Positions 6,672-14,570 of a stretch of DNA of 30,051 bases are shown in pieces (position 1 is the first letter of the stretch; every line of letters begins with the position of its first letter). Where the stretch lies: IMG/VR virus record IMGVR_UViG_3300049856_000226, positions 1 to 30,051 of that record. One strand, 5' to 3'. The notes under the pieces are model-generated. The model made no database searches. It was not told where the DNA came from and saw only the letters and a program-made list of their open reading frames with translations. Origin of the DNA: a virus. Both the position numbers and the translations under genes were made by a program.

Positions 6672-6847
6672 CACCGGCCTCCGTCTTTGGCGCCGAAGAG
6701 CCCGGCACTCACCAGGAGCCCGCCAAGGATCGTCAAATCCTCGCTCGTAATCACATGCGTGACTCTCAGCGCCACGAGGAGGCCCAGTAGCACGCCAGGC
6801 CAGGTCGTGCGTGGGTTGCGTGCCCACTGGCGGATAACACGGAGCAT
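6671..6847 (-). CDS. holin-like two-helix membrane protein
   Basis: A 58-residue protein reading MLRVIRQWARNPRTTWPGV, then a first membrane segment (about 17-33), a short polar turn (ITSEDL), a second segment (about 39-52, LTILGGLLVSAGLFG) and a charged end AKDGGR. Two short membrane helices with a TTW-G start and a terminal G-x-x-AKDG is a pattern shared by many small phage holin-like proteins. The start has AAGGAGAG upstream; the stop overlaps the next ATG. It sits in a cluster of membrane proteins at the end of the late operon, where lysis genes are expected. Confidence 0.6.
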   Translation of the reverse strand: MLRVIRQWARNPRTTWPGVLLGLLVALRVTHVITSEDLTILGGLLVSAGLFGAKDGGR

Positions 6848-6868
6848 AGAGGTCTCTCCTTGACTCTC

Positions 6869-7192
6869 CTAGTATGCCGTCACTCGCCGGAGGACGGCAT
6901 ACGCTAGCAGTGCCTGCGTAGCGCACAGCAGCGCGCGGCCTATGAGCCGTCTGCCCGCACTCCACAACGACAGCGGGATAAATTCAAGCGTAAAGGCGAG
7001 GTCGCTGACGGCCATGACGATGAGCGTCAGTGTGAGCAGCCAGACAACGGCCCGCGTCAATCGTGGGGGGAGTTTCACAGGATGACGGCAGAGCGTCCAA
7101 AGCGTGAGGGTCCCAAAGAGCACTGCCGCATAGGTGAAAAGCGTCCCCAAGCTATGCAGCAGCGCCCATTCGAGGAGCGGTGCGGTTTCCAT
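6869..7192 (-). CDS. multi-pass membrane protein, possible holin
   Basis: A 107-residue hydrophobic protein with three likely membrane segments (about 14-33, 47-66 and 84-102: GTLFTYAAVLFGTLTLW, AVVWLLTLTLIVMAVSDLAF, LIGRALLCATQALLAYAVL) and Arg-rich loops. The open frame extends upstream but overlaps the neighbouring gene; the ATG at 7192 overlaps that gene's stop (TAATG). Position and topology suit a holin or holin regulator; no family recognised. Confidence 0.6.
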   Translation of the reverse strand: METAPLLEWALLHSLGTLFTYAAVLFGTLTLWTLCRHPVKLPPRLTRAVVWLLTLTLIVMAVSDLAFTLEFIPLSLWSAGRRLIGRALLCATQALLAYAVLRRVTAY

Positions 7193-7482
7193 TACGGTTT
7201 CCTCTCCAGAATCTGTCCAACGCGTACCAACCACGGTAGTAACGCCAGCACCGCGCCGATCACCAGGACGATGCCGATCCCGACGCCATAGAGAATACTG
7301 CGGAGCGTTTCCAGAGGCGCGATGCGTTGCGCCAGTGCATCGACGGCCTGCTGGAGTACGACCGCGTGCGTTTCGACACACGCATGAAGATGGCGCTGTT
7401 CTGTTTGCAAGAGGCGCACCTGGTCCCATAAATGCGCATGCCAGGCATCAGGCGCCTGGGGGGCATCGTCATGCATGGGCAT
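7192..7482 (-). CDS. XhlA-like coiled-coil protein with C-terminal membrane anchor
   Basis: A 96-residue protein (ATG at 7482; ATG at 7476 or TTG at 7524 are alternatives, none with a strong ribosome binding site). A polar His/Asp-rich start is followed by a helical region (LWDQVRLLQTEQRHLHACVE, VVLQQAVDALAQRIAPLETL) and one long hydrophobic segment near the C-terminus (LYGVGIGIVLVIGAVLALLPWLV). This order, coiled coil then terminal membrane helix, is that of XhlA-type haemolysin/holin partners, which cooperate with small holins. The next two genes encode membrane proteins, which fits. Confidence 0.6.
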   Translation of the reverse strand: MPMHDDAPQAPDAWHAHLWDQVRLLQTEQRHLHACVETHAVVLQQAVDALAQRIAPLETLRSILYGVGIGIVLVIGAVLALLPWLVRVGQILERKP

Positions 7483-7514
7483 GAAACGCTCTTGGTTGTG
7501 AGATGTACATGCTT

Positions 7515-8402
7515 TTAGCTCCAACTAATCCCAAAGGGCGAGGCGCATGCCCCGCCCACACTGTTGAGGTCGGTACCGCTCAGGGCCGTGGTGTAGCAAA
7601 TGATTTCCGTGAGCCTGCCATCATGGCCTGGCCCGCCTGAACTATTCCCCATGCGCAGCGCTGCTGCCAGGGACGCGCTTGTCCCCGCAGTAATCGAATT
7701 GCCCGCCGTCTGCGAATTGGCGTACACTTTCAGTGTCGTATCGCTCGAATCATGTCGCCACACGCCCACATAGGGCGTACTGAGACTGATCCCCACTGCG
7801 GCAATGAGATACGAGGAGGTAAATACAGAACTTTGTAAGTTAGGGGTCGTATCAACAGCAAATGAGGCATTCTCTCCCACTTGCGCCCAGACCTTGCGCC
7901 CGACCCCGCCAGAGCCGGTGCCCCCGCTATCGGCCAAAAACACCGAGAAGACCGTGCCGTTCGTCGTGGTGATAAACGTACTCATATTGACGGCAGAGTT
8001 GAGAAGGAACGAGCCGGTAAACTCCAGCGCCGGATAATTCCCCAAGTCCACGAAGTAGGCCCCGCTACTCAGAAGCTGTGGCTGTGTGCCCGCCGTCGCA
8101 TTGCTGACATTCCGACTGTTGCCCGACTGATCGTACCAGGTATCGATAAAGCCGCTATTGGCGCCCACAAACGCACTGAGCGCGGGAAAGTCCAGCACGT
8201 AGCCACTGAAACCAATGTCGAGTGTCGTGTTGTCGCTTGAGCGTCGCACCTTGAGGCATGGACCAGCATACGCGGCTGCCAGCTTGCGCAGAGACCAGGC
8301 ACCCGTCGCACCCGTCACCAGATCGAGCGGGTACGTCTCCGCTCTGAGGCTGTACAATTGCCCAGAGGGGAGCAGCATGGGGAACGAATAGATGTAGGAC
8401 AT
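7515..8402 (-). CDS. LamG/arabinofuranosidase-like tail protein, receptor-binding candidate
   Basis: A 295-residue protein. Its start (SLRKLAAAYAGPCLKVRRSS at about 37-56, then LDIGFSG and FIDTWYDQSGNSRN) matches the opening of the fungal-type alpha-L-arabinofuranosidase B/LamG-like jelly-roll domain that phages use in tail fibres and spikes. The C-terminal half is all beta, with Ser/Thr/Gly-rich strands and ends LTEIICYTTALSGTDLN, typical of concanavalin-like folds. It is the last structural gene, directly behind the fibre gene, where receptor-binding proteins usually lie. Whether it binds or cuts a glycan cannot be read from the sequence. GAGGGG precedes the ATG. Confidence 0.72.
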   Translation of the reverse strand: MSYIYSFPMLLPSGQLYSLRAETYPLDLVTGATGAWSLRKLAAAYAGPCLKVRRSSDNTTLDIGFSGYVLDFPALSAFVGANSGFIDTWYDQSGNSRNVSNATAGTQPQLLSSGAYFVDLGNYPALEFTGSFLLNSAVNMSTFITTTNGTVFSVFLADSGGTGSGGVGRKVWAQVGENASFAVDTTPNLQSSVFTSSYLIAAVGISLSTPYVGVWRHDSSDTTLKVYANSQTAGNSITAGTSASLAAALRMGNSSGGPGHDGRLTEIICYTTALSGTDLNSVGGACASPFGISWS

Positions 8403-8410
8403 CGCCCCTC

Positions 8411-9655
8411 TTACGCGTCGGTGTCGGCATTCGTTGTATAGTATATTTCGATACCGATCATTTCAGCCGTAGCCGCGAGTGTGTCGCTCCCATTGGTGGG
8501 GTCACGGTAGACGCGCCAGTCGATCATGTCGCCTGCTGCCGGGGTCCCTGCAATCGTCAGCGCACTACTGGTGGCGCTGGTGTGCTGTTTGTAGGCTGTC
8601 GTTCCGAGGCCAGCGTCCGTAATGGTGATGGCAGTGCCGTAGGCCACGTCCATCACGTCACCGTCAGAGGTCGCCACGGCCTGCAAGCCAAAGACCACGC
8701 TATTGGTGCTGGTACTATTGAGTGTCCAGCGGACACGATAGGTGACGGTCCCAAGATTCCACGCTTTGGGGAACGCAAATTGAAAGCAGGCATATTTGAG
8801 CGCGGCACCATCGACAAACGACAACGCCTTCACGTTGTTTTTGTTCGTGGCCATTTCGACTTGACTACCCCCGGCGCCGTTGGTGACGGATGGAGTCATA
8901 GCCGAGGCCGGGACATAAATCGTATGCAGCCCTTGCGTTGAACCGCCCGGTGTCGCCCAGGTGGCATCGCCCCGTAAAAACTTGGTCGTATCGTTGGGGG
9001 CTTTGGGCACCAGGCCGTGCCAGACCGTCGTCACATCCGTGGTCAGTGCTTCAAGCGTCCATGTCGTATTGGCCGTGGTGCAGCGCAGGACGACGCTGTT
9101 GTAGCGCAACACCCCCGCGTAACTGCCGCCTGTGCCCACCGTGGTACTCACGTCACCGCTGACGATACTCTGACTGGCATTTTGCGCAATCGTCCAGCCG
9201 CCTGCCCCCTTGCCGATCACGATAATCACATCACCGAGAAGCGCTGTGGTAGGGAGTGTGAGCGTCACCAGACTGGCGTTATTGGCGATATAGCCGTTCT
9301 GGCTCACCATCGTTTGCGATGTGCCAGTCACTTCGGTCCAGGTAAGCTTGATATCGGCTGTCGGGAGATTGATGGCCGTGCCCTGCCAGCCGCTGGTAGC
9401 GCCGCTGGGCTCATAGCTCCCGAGCGTGCCATCAAAATCCCGTGGGCGGCGCCAGTAGTAGCGGATATCCCCAGGGGTCAAACCCGTGTGCGTATACGAT
9501 TGCTCAAGGGCTTGCTGTCCCACGGGGGCAGCCAGGAGCGCCGCCGTCGAACGATCGTTGACGCTGGCGACCCACACCTCGGTATTGCAAAACGTATCCG
9601 TGTTGGGATTCGTCCAGTCAATCCGTATGGCGCGATAGATCCCCGTGGCACTCAT
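8411..9655 (-). CDS. tail fibre/appendage protein
   Basis: A 414-residue beta-rich, Thr/Ala/Gly-rich protein. The first about 85 residues resemble a fibronectin-III-like module (EQSYTHTGLTPGDIRYYWRR). A middle domain has LPTTALLGDVIIVIGKGAGG and WTIAQNASQSIV, seen in fibre shafts, followed by KFLRGDATWATPGG, a motif typical of phage fibre and collar proteins. The last about 170 residues form a separate beta domain (YKQHTSATSSALTIAG, YRDPTNGSDTLAATAEMIGI). It starts by ATGA overlap with the tail-tip gene, as expected for an appendage attached to the tip. Probably trimeric; inferred. Confidence 0.75.
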   Translation of the reverse strand: MSATGIYRAIRIDWTNPNTDTFCNTEVWVASVNDRSTAALLAAPVGQQALEQSYTHTGLTPGDIRYYWRRPRDFDGTLGSYEPSGATSGWQGTAINLPTADIKLTWTEVTGTSQTMVSQNGYIANNASLVTLTLPTTALLGDVIIVIGKGAGGWTIAQNASQSIVSGDVSTTVGTGGSYAGVLRYNSVVLRCTTANTTWTLEALTTDVTTVWHGLVPKAPNDTTKFLRGDATWATPGGSTQGLHTIYVPASAMTPSVTNGAGGSQVEMATNKNNVKALSFVDGAALKYACFQFAFPKAWNLGTVTYRVRWTLNSTSTNSVVFGLQAVATSDGDVMDVAYGTAITITDAGLGTTAYKQHTSATSSALTIAGTPAAGDMIDWRVYRDPTNGSDTLAATAEMIGIEIYYTTNADTDA

Positions 9656-12000
9656 GACGCCACCTGGTTCACGGCATAGCCCGCCCCGAACGCCGTCACT
9701 TGCGCCACTTTGTAGTAAAGCGTGGCCTGCGTACTCCCGAAGTCAATCACCTGTTCTGCAGCACTATAGACCACGCCTTTTCCAGAGGTGGCGTCAAGAA
9801 TAGTATCGCCAGAGGTCACGATCACACGCTTGACGGTCACATAAGTATTGCTGCTGTAAATGGTCACTTCAAAACCGCTATGGTCTACGTCAAACCCTTC
9901 TACAAAGCCATCAACCCAGTCGCCCCCGAAGCGTGGGCGGTACTGCCACAACACCTGCCAGGTCCCATCTGTCAGCTTTTCCGCTGCCACATACCAGGCC
10001 GTAAATGGTAGCATGTTAGCCGCTGTGGGCGCAAAGGCTACGCCGGTCACATCTGCAATGTTCTGCCCAAACGTGACGGGCTTGAACATCCGCGAGATGC
10101 TAGCATCTGTGACGGCCATGTCGACGGCCTTGGCTCCCAGATCGAGTAGGGCCAAGCGCTCATTGATGGCATGAGTTGCCTGGAGATGTTCCGTCCCACG
10201 CCTGCCACGATACAGGTGGGTCAGCTCGTAGGTGTTCGCAGCAATTAGGGTCACGGTGCCGACAGAAAGTATCTCGCTCCCCAGACTAAAGAGGTTCTGC
10301 CCAGCCAGGAGCGCTGCATCCGTCACCGACGCCAGCGTTGCGCTATTTTGCATAATCACAGTGATCACGGTCGTGTTGTCAAAGGCGTGGGTGACGCCCA
10401 CAGGGGTCGCCAGCGCGACTGTCCCCGTCACCACCTCCACAGTATTGATCGACACCTGCTGATAGGTTGCCTCGCTATCGTCAGAGCGATAGAGGGTTGC
10501 CCCGTCCCATTGCCCGGCGCCCGGTAAATAGCCCACATGGTAACGGGGAGTCGTATCATTCGCCCCAAGGGCCGGGAGATTCAACAACACGGCGGTGCTC
10601 GATGCTGCATCCACAAGCGGCGGTATCCAGGGGTCGGGTGATCCTGGAGGATCACCAGCCGCGTCGGTGACAAAGGCTGCGTCAATCGTCGCCTGCAACT
10701 CCAGAATGCCCGGATGCCCGTAGCTCGTCTCTGTCACCACCAAGTCGTAGGTGATGGCCCTGCCGGTGATGGTGATACGGTCGCCGGGCTCCAGGGTCGC
10801 ATATTTGCGAGAGAGCGTCGTGCTCATGGTTTCTCGCTGTGTCCACGCTTCGTTGAGTGATTCAAGCGCCAATTGTTTGGCCTGGGCAGGCAGCAGCGCC
10901 AGGGACGTGCTGATATTACGCGGGTTGGGGGCTAACCCCACTGCCCGTGCCAGGATGAAGCGCTGCACGCTACTTTGATAGAGCAAGTCCTTGTCGATAG
11001 AGGACACGTCCAGGTCTGTCGGCAGCCCTGCGGTATCGAGTCGCTCAATCTGCAGCCCGCCGTCTGTGTGCGTATCCTCGCCTGCCGCGATGTCGTCTTC
11101 CGGGATAGTCGCCACCACGCTCCCGGCACCCTTGCGCCGGAAGACCAACTTTGTCCCTGACTCAATACAATAGAGGCGGTACGCGCCCATCACCTGTTCT
11201 ATTGGCGCCCGTGCTTGCTCGATGTTCACGATAGCCATGGAGAGCGGGATGCCCGTGTCGATGGCCGCAATGTCCACTTGCGAGGACGGAACGCCCGCAG
11301 CCCCACACACCGCCACTAAGAACGGCGCTACCACGTTATCCCCAGCCCGCGCCACCTCCACCTTGTAAATATGCGACTGTCCTGCTTGCCCCAGATCGTC
11401 ATTTACCACCACCACATACGCCCGGTAGCGATAGCCAGGCACATTGCCCGCGCCTTCCGCCGCTTCAATGGTGGGGTCTGCCGTCTGCGTCGAGCTGCCA
11501 GGGTAAAACGTCCAACCGGTGGGGAGCGTGGGGCCAGTCTGCGCACGGTCATAGATCACGGTGTTATCACGCCAGATTTGGACAACGAAGTCCATCGGTC
11601 CCGTAATCCGCGTATCACAGAGGCACATGGCGAACGATTGCGTATACGTTTTGGTGATCGACACCACTTTCTTGCCACCGCCCTTCCCGCTCTGGGACGA
11701 ACGATGCTGGACTTCCACCTTACTCCCAGCCCAGATAATGTTGCCGCTGATCGGGTACGCGCCCCACACCTGCGGAATAGCAAGGCCGTAGGTAGACGTT
11801 TGGATAGTTTGGTCTGCAATAGACTGTTGTTCAATGCGCGTGTCTTTGGCCGTGAGCGTATCATAGAGCCCCCCGCCAAGTCCACCTACGAGACCGCCGA
11901 GACTGGCGCCGATGAGTGTGCCAGCCCCTGGCTCGATAATCGTTCCGACGGCAGCGCCGATGACCGTCCCTGCCAGGCTCCCTATCTGTGCGCCACCCAT
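9652..12000 (-). CDS. tail tip/host-specificity protein, GTA ORF15-like
   Basis: A 782-residue protein starting at the ATG at 12000, which overlaps the peptidase stop (TAATG). Residues about 4-45 are a glycine-zipper stretch (IGSLAGTVIGAAVGTIIEPG) common at the N-terminus of this family. Next comes a domain with the IPQVWG pattern, the phage-tail_3-like central region (MSTTLSRKYATLEPGDRIT, about residues 393-411), and a C-terminal part with LTHLYRGRRGTEHLQATH and INERLALLDLG, a signature of the gene-transfer-agent tail tip protein. This protein forms the distal tip and holds the fibres. It lacks the long glycoside-hydrolase-like TIM barrel seen in Rhodobacter GTA ORF15, so it is the shorter form. 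Confidence 0.85.
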   Translation of the reverse strand: MGGAQIGSLAGTVIGAAVGTIIEPGAGTLIGASLGGLVGGLGGGLYDTLTAKDTRIEQQSIADQTIQTSTYGLAIPQVWGAYPISGNIIWAGSKVEVQHRSSQSGKGGGKKVVSITKTYTQSFAMCLCDTRITGPMDFVVQIWRDNTVIYDRAQTGPTLPTGWTFYPGSSTQTADPTIEAAEGAGNVPGYRYRAYVVVVNDDLGQAGQSHIYKVEVARAGDNVVAPFLVAVCGAAGVPSSQVDIAAIDTGIPLSMAIVNIEQARAPIEQVMGAYRLYCIESGTKLVFRRKGAGSVVATIPEDDIAAGEDTHTDGGLQIERLDTAGLPTDLDVSSIDKDLLYQSSVQRFILARAVGLAPNPRNISTSLALLPAQAKQLALESLNEAWTQRETMSTTLSRKYATLEPGDRITITGRAITYDLVVTETSYGHPGILELQATIDAAFVTDAAGDPPGSPDPWIPPLVDAASSTAVLLNLPALGANDTTPRYHVGYLPGAGQWDGATLYRSDDSEATYQQVSINTVEVVTGTVALATPVGVTHAFDNTTVITVIMQNSATLASVTDAALLAGQNLFSLGSEILSVGTVTLIAANTYELTHLYRGRRGTEHLQATHAINERLALLDLGAKAVDMAVTDASISRMFKPVTFGQNIADVTGVAFAPTAANMLPFTAWYVAAEKLTDGTWQVLWQYRPRFGGDWVDGFVEGFDVDHSGFEVTIYSSNTYVTVKRVIVTSGDTILDATSGKGVVYSAAEQVIDFGSTQATLYYKVAQVTAFGAGYAVNQVAS

Positions 12001-12434
12001 TATCGGACCCCCGGATAGGCATACGTGCAAGCCCACCTAGCGCACCAGTCCCCCGTAAACCCATGGTGCACCACGCGCATGTCCTGGAGCGTGGCATGAA
12101 TGAGTCTGGCATCATCCATCAGTATCCCCGCGTGGGACGCCACCCGGCCAAACGTCATCAGTACAATATGCCCGCTGTGTGCCTGTTCCTGGGGAATCAG
12201 CACCCCCCCGAGCGCTTCAATGGTCTGCTCTAAGAGCGGCTCTGTGCGGTGTAAGTGCCACTCAGGAGAGTAGTGAGGTGGTCGCCAGCCCGCCCCAACA
12301 ACGCCACACGCAATGCCTATGCCGACCAGGAGCATGGCACAGTCAACGCCCACCTGACACAAGCACGCCTCGTGATGGTAGGGTGTGCCCACCCAGCGCA
12401 GCGCTTCCGCGCAGATGTCCGCACGCGTCGTCAT
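12000..12434 (-). CDS. NlpC/P60 tail-associated peptidase
   Basis: A 144-residue cysteine peptidase of the NlpC/P60 family. The nucleophile lies in GVDCAMLL (C32), the catalytic His in SHAGIL (H101), and a third polar residue is likely H113 in LIHA. In gene transfer agents and lambda-like phages this enzyme sits in the tail tip and cuts peptidoglycan cross-links during DNA entry. It lies between the DUF2163 and tail-tip genes, as in the GTA gene order. Length is normal for a stand-alone member. Start and stop overlap the neighbouring genes. Confidence 0.88.
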   Translation of the reverse strand: MTTRADICAEALRWVGTPYHHEACLCQVGVDCAMLLVGIGIACGVVGAGWRPPHYSPEWHLHRTEPLLEQTIEALGGVLIPQEQAHSGHIVLMTFGRVASHAGILMDDARLIHATLQDMRVVHHGFTGDWCARWACTYAYPGVR

Positions 12435-13321
12435 GGGATCACCTGCGGCAAGCCGAAGATTTTGTCACGCCCTGGCACAGTCGGTTCCCCGCCATAATTG
12501 ACGAGATTATTGTACACGTCCTTGCACACGCCAGGATTCTTGGGATCACCCCGTACGGCTCGGTACGTGTGCCCGATGGCTATCACATACGGAAATGGCC
12601 TCCCAAACGTCAACACCGGCGGCGCCCAAATGGCCACTTCCCGCGTGATGCCACTATTTGCGCCACTCGTAAACGTCAAGAGCCCGCCGTCCTGGTAGTA
12701 CGCGGATACCTGCGTCGAGGCGCTATCGCTCGCAATCAATCGCGGGTTCGCGCCCACACTGGTGATGCTGCCGTCATGAATATGGCTGGTGAGCACCGCG
12801 CCACACCATACATCCGCCTCGTAAGTCGTGCCGTTCCAGCGCGCATGGCGGTAGCGACAATTCCAGGAGTATTGCGCGCCAATACGGTTGTTCAGCGTGT
12901 GCGAGAGTCCACGGATTTCCGCCAGGAGTTGCAGGTCTTGGCGCCGCATAACGCCAAGCGTTCCATGCAGGATCACATGGCAATCCGTATCAAACAGTAC
13001 CGCTGGGAGGTTGCGCCAGTTCGCTTCAAAAAGCGTGACGGTCGCATCATCCCACACCCCAGCAGCAATGGCGGCCTCGGTGCTGGCGTCAAGAAACACC
13101 GTCACATCCATCGTGTTGACGCGCATATCGTCCGTATGGTGTACTGTGGTGGTTTGTAAGCCGCTTGTCGCTGAGAAGACTACGCTGTCTATGGCCTGGC
13201 TCACATCATGCGAGGTCCAGCCATAGACAGCGCCATCGACACGCACCACATGGAAATAGCTCGCGATAGACGTGCTCGGAAGCGCAAAGTGGGCTGTCAG
13301 TGCTGCCGAAATCACACGCAT
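12431..13321 (-). CDS. DUF2163/BR0599-type tail tip protein
   Basis: A 296-residue protein matching the phage-conserved DUF2163 family (GTA ORF13). It starts MRVISAALTAHFALPSTSI, followed by YFHVVRVDGAVYGWTSHD, where the WTSHD element is characteristic, and the C-terminal section has TCNY-like features of the family (NSGITREVAIW; CKDVYNNLVNYGG). These proteins bridge the distal tail ring to the tip. The open frame extends 73 codons upstream, but the ATG at 13321 overlaps the previous stop (TGATG) and matches the family start, so the longer version is rejected. Confidence 0.85.
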   Translation of the reverse strand: MRVISAALTAHFALPSTSIASYFHVVRVDGAVYGWTSHDVSQAIDSVVFSATSGLQTTTVHHTDDMRVNTMDVTVFLDASTEAAIAAGVWDDATVTLFEANWRNLPAVLFDTDCHVILHGTLGVMRRQDLQLLAEIRGLSHTLNNRIGAQYSWNCRYRHARWNGTTYEADVWCGAVLTSHIHDGSITSVGANPRLIASDSASTQVSAYYQDGGLLTFTSGANSGITREVAIWAPPVLTFGRPFPYVIAIGHTYRAVRGDPKNPGVCKDVYNNLVNYGGEPTVPGRDKIFGLPQVIP

Positions 13322-13932
13322 CAGGTGAGGTCTCGTGTTTCCATGAGTTGTATCGACGGCCAAGTATAGGCCGTTGGCCCCTGCACCGAACGCAAGGGCA
13401 TTTTGTCTGTCATGAACTGCACAGGCACGTCGAAGGTACACGACGCGGTAATCACTACGCCGCTCCCCGGCGCGCTCGTCACGATGCCCGTGGTGGTATC
13501 GACGGTAAACGCTGTTGTCGGTGTGCCATTGAACGCACACGTCACACTGCCGATCACGGGTTTACTGATAATCCGTGAGAACGTCGAGCTACCGATAGTA
13601 TAGATTTTAAGCAGCTGGAATGCCGTCGCGCTGCCATTGCCTACGCCTATCTGGGCGTTCACGCTGGTCGATTGCCCAGGCGCCCAGTCGCGCATGCGAA
13701 ACCTGTTGAGGCGGCCCTTAGCTACCGCATAGAAGAACGCAAAGAGGTCTTGAACGAACGCATCTTCTTTGTTTTCGAGACTAATCATATACGCATGCAG
13801 CGGGTAGGCCCACTCCTCGTTGGCTTGCGTGTGCCCCGAACGAAGCTGGACTACCGTGGTCGAAAACATCGGCCCCCCTTCGGCTTCAAGGGCGATGCTG
13901 TCGGGCAGCGAAGGTGTTTCGACAAAGGACAT
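13321..13932 (-). CDS. DUF2460 distal tail protein, GTA ORF12-like
   Basis: A 203-residue protein of the DUF2460 (TIGR02217) family. Visible elements are VETPSLPDSIALEAEGGP near the start, NEEWAYPLHAYMIS (about 39-52), FFYAVAKGRLNRFRMRDW (about 66-83) and the C-terminal VPVQFMTDKMP. In gene transfer agents and HK97-like phages this protein forms the distal tail ring after the tape measure. Gene order (tape measure, two extra genes, DUF2460, DUF2163, NlpC/P60, tip) follows the GTA pattern. Start and stop overlap adjacent genes (TAATG and TGATG). Confidence 0.87.
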   Translation of the reverse strand: MSFVETPSLPDSIALEAEGGPMFSTTVVQLRSGHTQANEEWAYPLHAYMISLENKEDAFVQDLFAFFYAVAKGRLNRFRMRDWAPGQSTSVNAQIGVGNGSATAFQLLKIYTIGSSTFSRIISKPVIGSVTCAFNGTPTTAFTVDTTTGIVTSAPGSGVVITASCTFDVPVQFMTDKMPLRSVQGPTAYTWPSIQLMETRDLT

Positions 13933-14570
13933 TACGGCCCTTCCATTCTGAGCGAATCGAAGAGGACGCCAAAATCACTCCCGGCGCCAAAATCGCCCGC
14001 AAAGCCGCCCTCATTATTCGAGGTGGTGAGCGGGGAAGACAAATCGAGATATTCCGCCACTTGTACGAGCGCGGTAAAATCTGTACTGACGGCATGATAC
14101 GCCGCCAGGTACGTCCCACCAAGCACACTCTGTTGATCAGCCACCCACAGGAGCTGAATAACAGACGGATTGCCCCACGGAGAGGCCATCCCGGTATTGT
14201 AGGTAATGAGCAGCGTGGGTGAGGCCGTGAGCCCGGAACTAAATTTCACGATGTCGATTTGTGCACCCCGCATACGCAGCCCATACGCAGCGCCCGCCCC
14301 GCCGCTCATGTCGTCCTGGCTCATCATGCAGAGCAGCCCAAACTGATGCGAGTTACTGTCAAAGCCCAGCGCTTGCGTTTTACAGCGGAGTCGCCCGCGC
14401 GCCACACCATTCGTGAGCCCAGCACCGGCAGCCCAGTTGAGGTACGTCACACTAGCGCCACTCACACGACGAATGTTAAGCGACGAGACCCCGACCAGCA
14501 CGTTAATGGGATCAAGGAATGCGGCAATCTGGGCACTGCTAGCATGATAATCAAAGTCTGTCCAGGCCAT
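13932..14570 (-). CDS. probable lectin-like (jelly-roll) tail protein
   Basis: A 212-residue protein with no clear family. The alternating hydrophobic and polar pattern (NSHQFGLLCMMSQD, YGLRMRGAQIDIVKFSSGL, SVIQLLWVADQ, TYLAAYHAVSTDFTALVQVA) and the C-terminal GGFAGDFGAGSDFGVLFDSL resemble a concanavalin/LamG beta sandwich. Similar folds in tails bind glycans. It lies between the second tail-protein copy and DUF2460, a place where gene transfer agents carry nothing, so it is an insertion relative to that plan. The fold call is pattern-based only. TAATG overlaps at both ends suggest it belongs to the operon. Confidence 0.6.
   Translation of the reverse strand: MAWTDFDYHASSAQIAAFLDPINVLVGVSSLNIRRVSGASVTYLNWAAGAGLTNGVARGRLRCKTQALGFDSNSHQFGLLCMMSQDDMSGGAGAAYGLRMRGAQIDIVKFSSGLTASPTLLITYNTGMASPWGNPSVIQLLWVADQQSVLGGTYLAAYHAVSTDFTALVQVAEYLDLSSPLTTSNNEGGFAGDFGAGSDFGVLFDSLRMEGP

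Noticed and set aside
6672-6965. Upstream extension of the coiled-coil ORF (267-residue version)
   Set aside because: It overlaps the holin-like and three-segment genes and reads as Arg/Pro-rich shadow sequence; the ATG at 6671 has GGAGG and a stop/start overlap.
7193-7429. Upstream extension of the 107-residue membrane protein (186-residue version)
   Set aside because: It lies inside the XhlA-like gene in another frame, with shadow-like Arg/Gly-rich composition.
11371-12018. Long + strand ORF (215 codons) opposite the tail-tip gene
   Set aside because: Antisense shadow of a clear tail gene; Arg/His-rich translation, no domain and no supporting start.
12179-13159. 326-codon + strand ORF opposite NlpC/P60 and DUF2163
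   Set aside because: Mirror frame of two well-supported genes; composition (Arg, Pro, His) is typical of GC-rich antisense frames.
13322-13540. 73-codon upstream extension of the DUF2163 gene
   Set aside because: It lies wholly inside the DUF2460 gene; the family's normal start (MRVIS) is at 13321.
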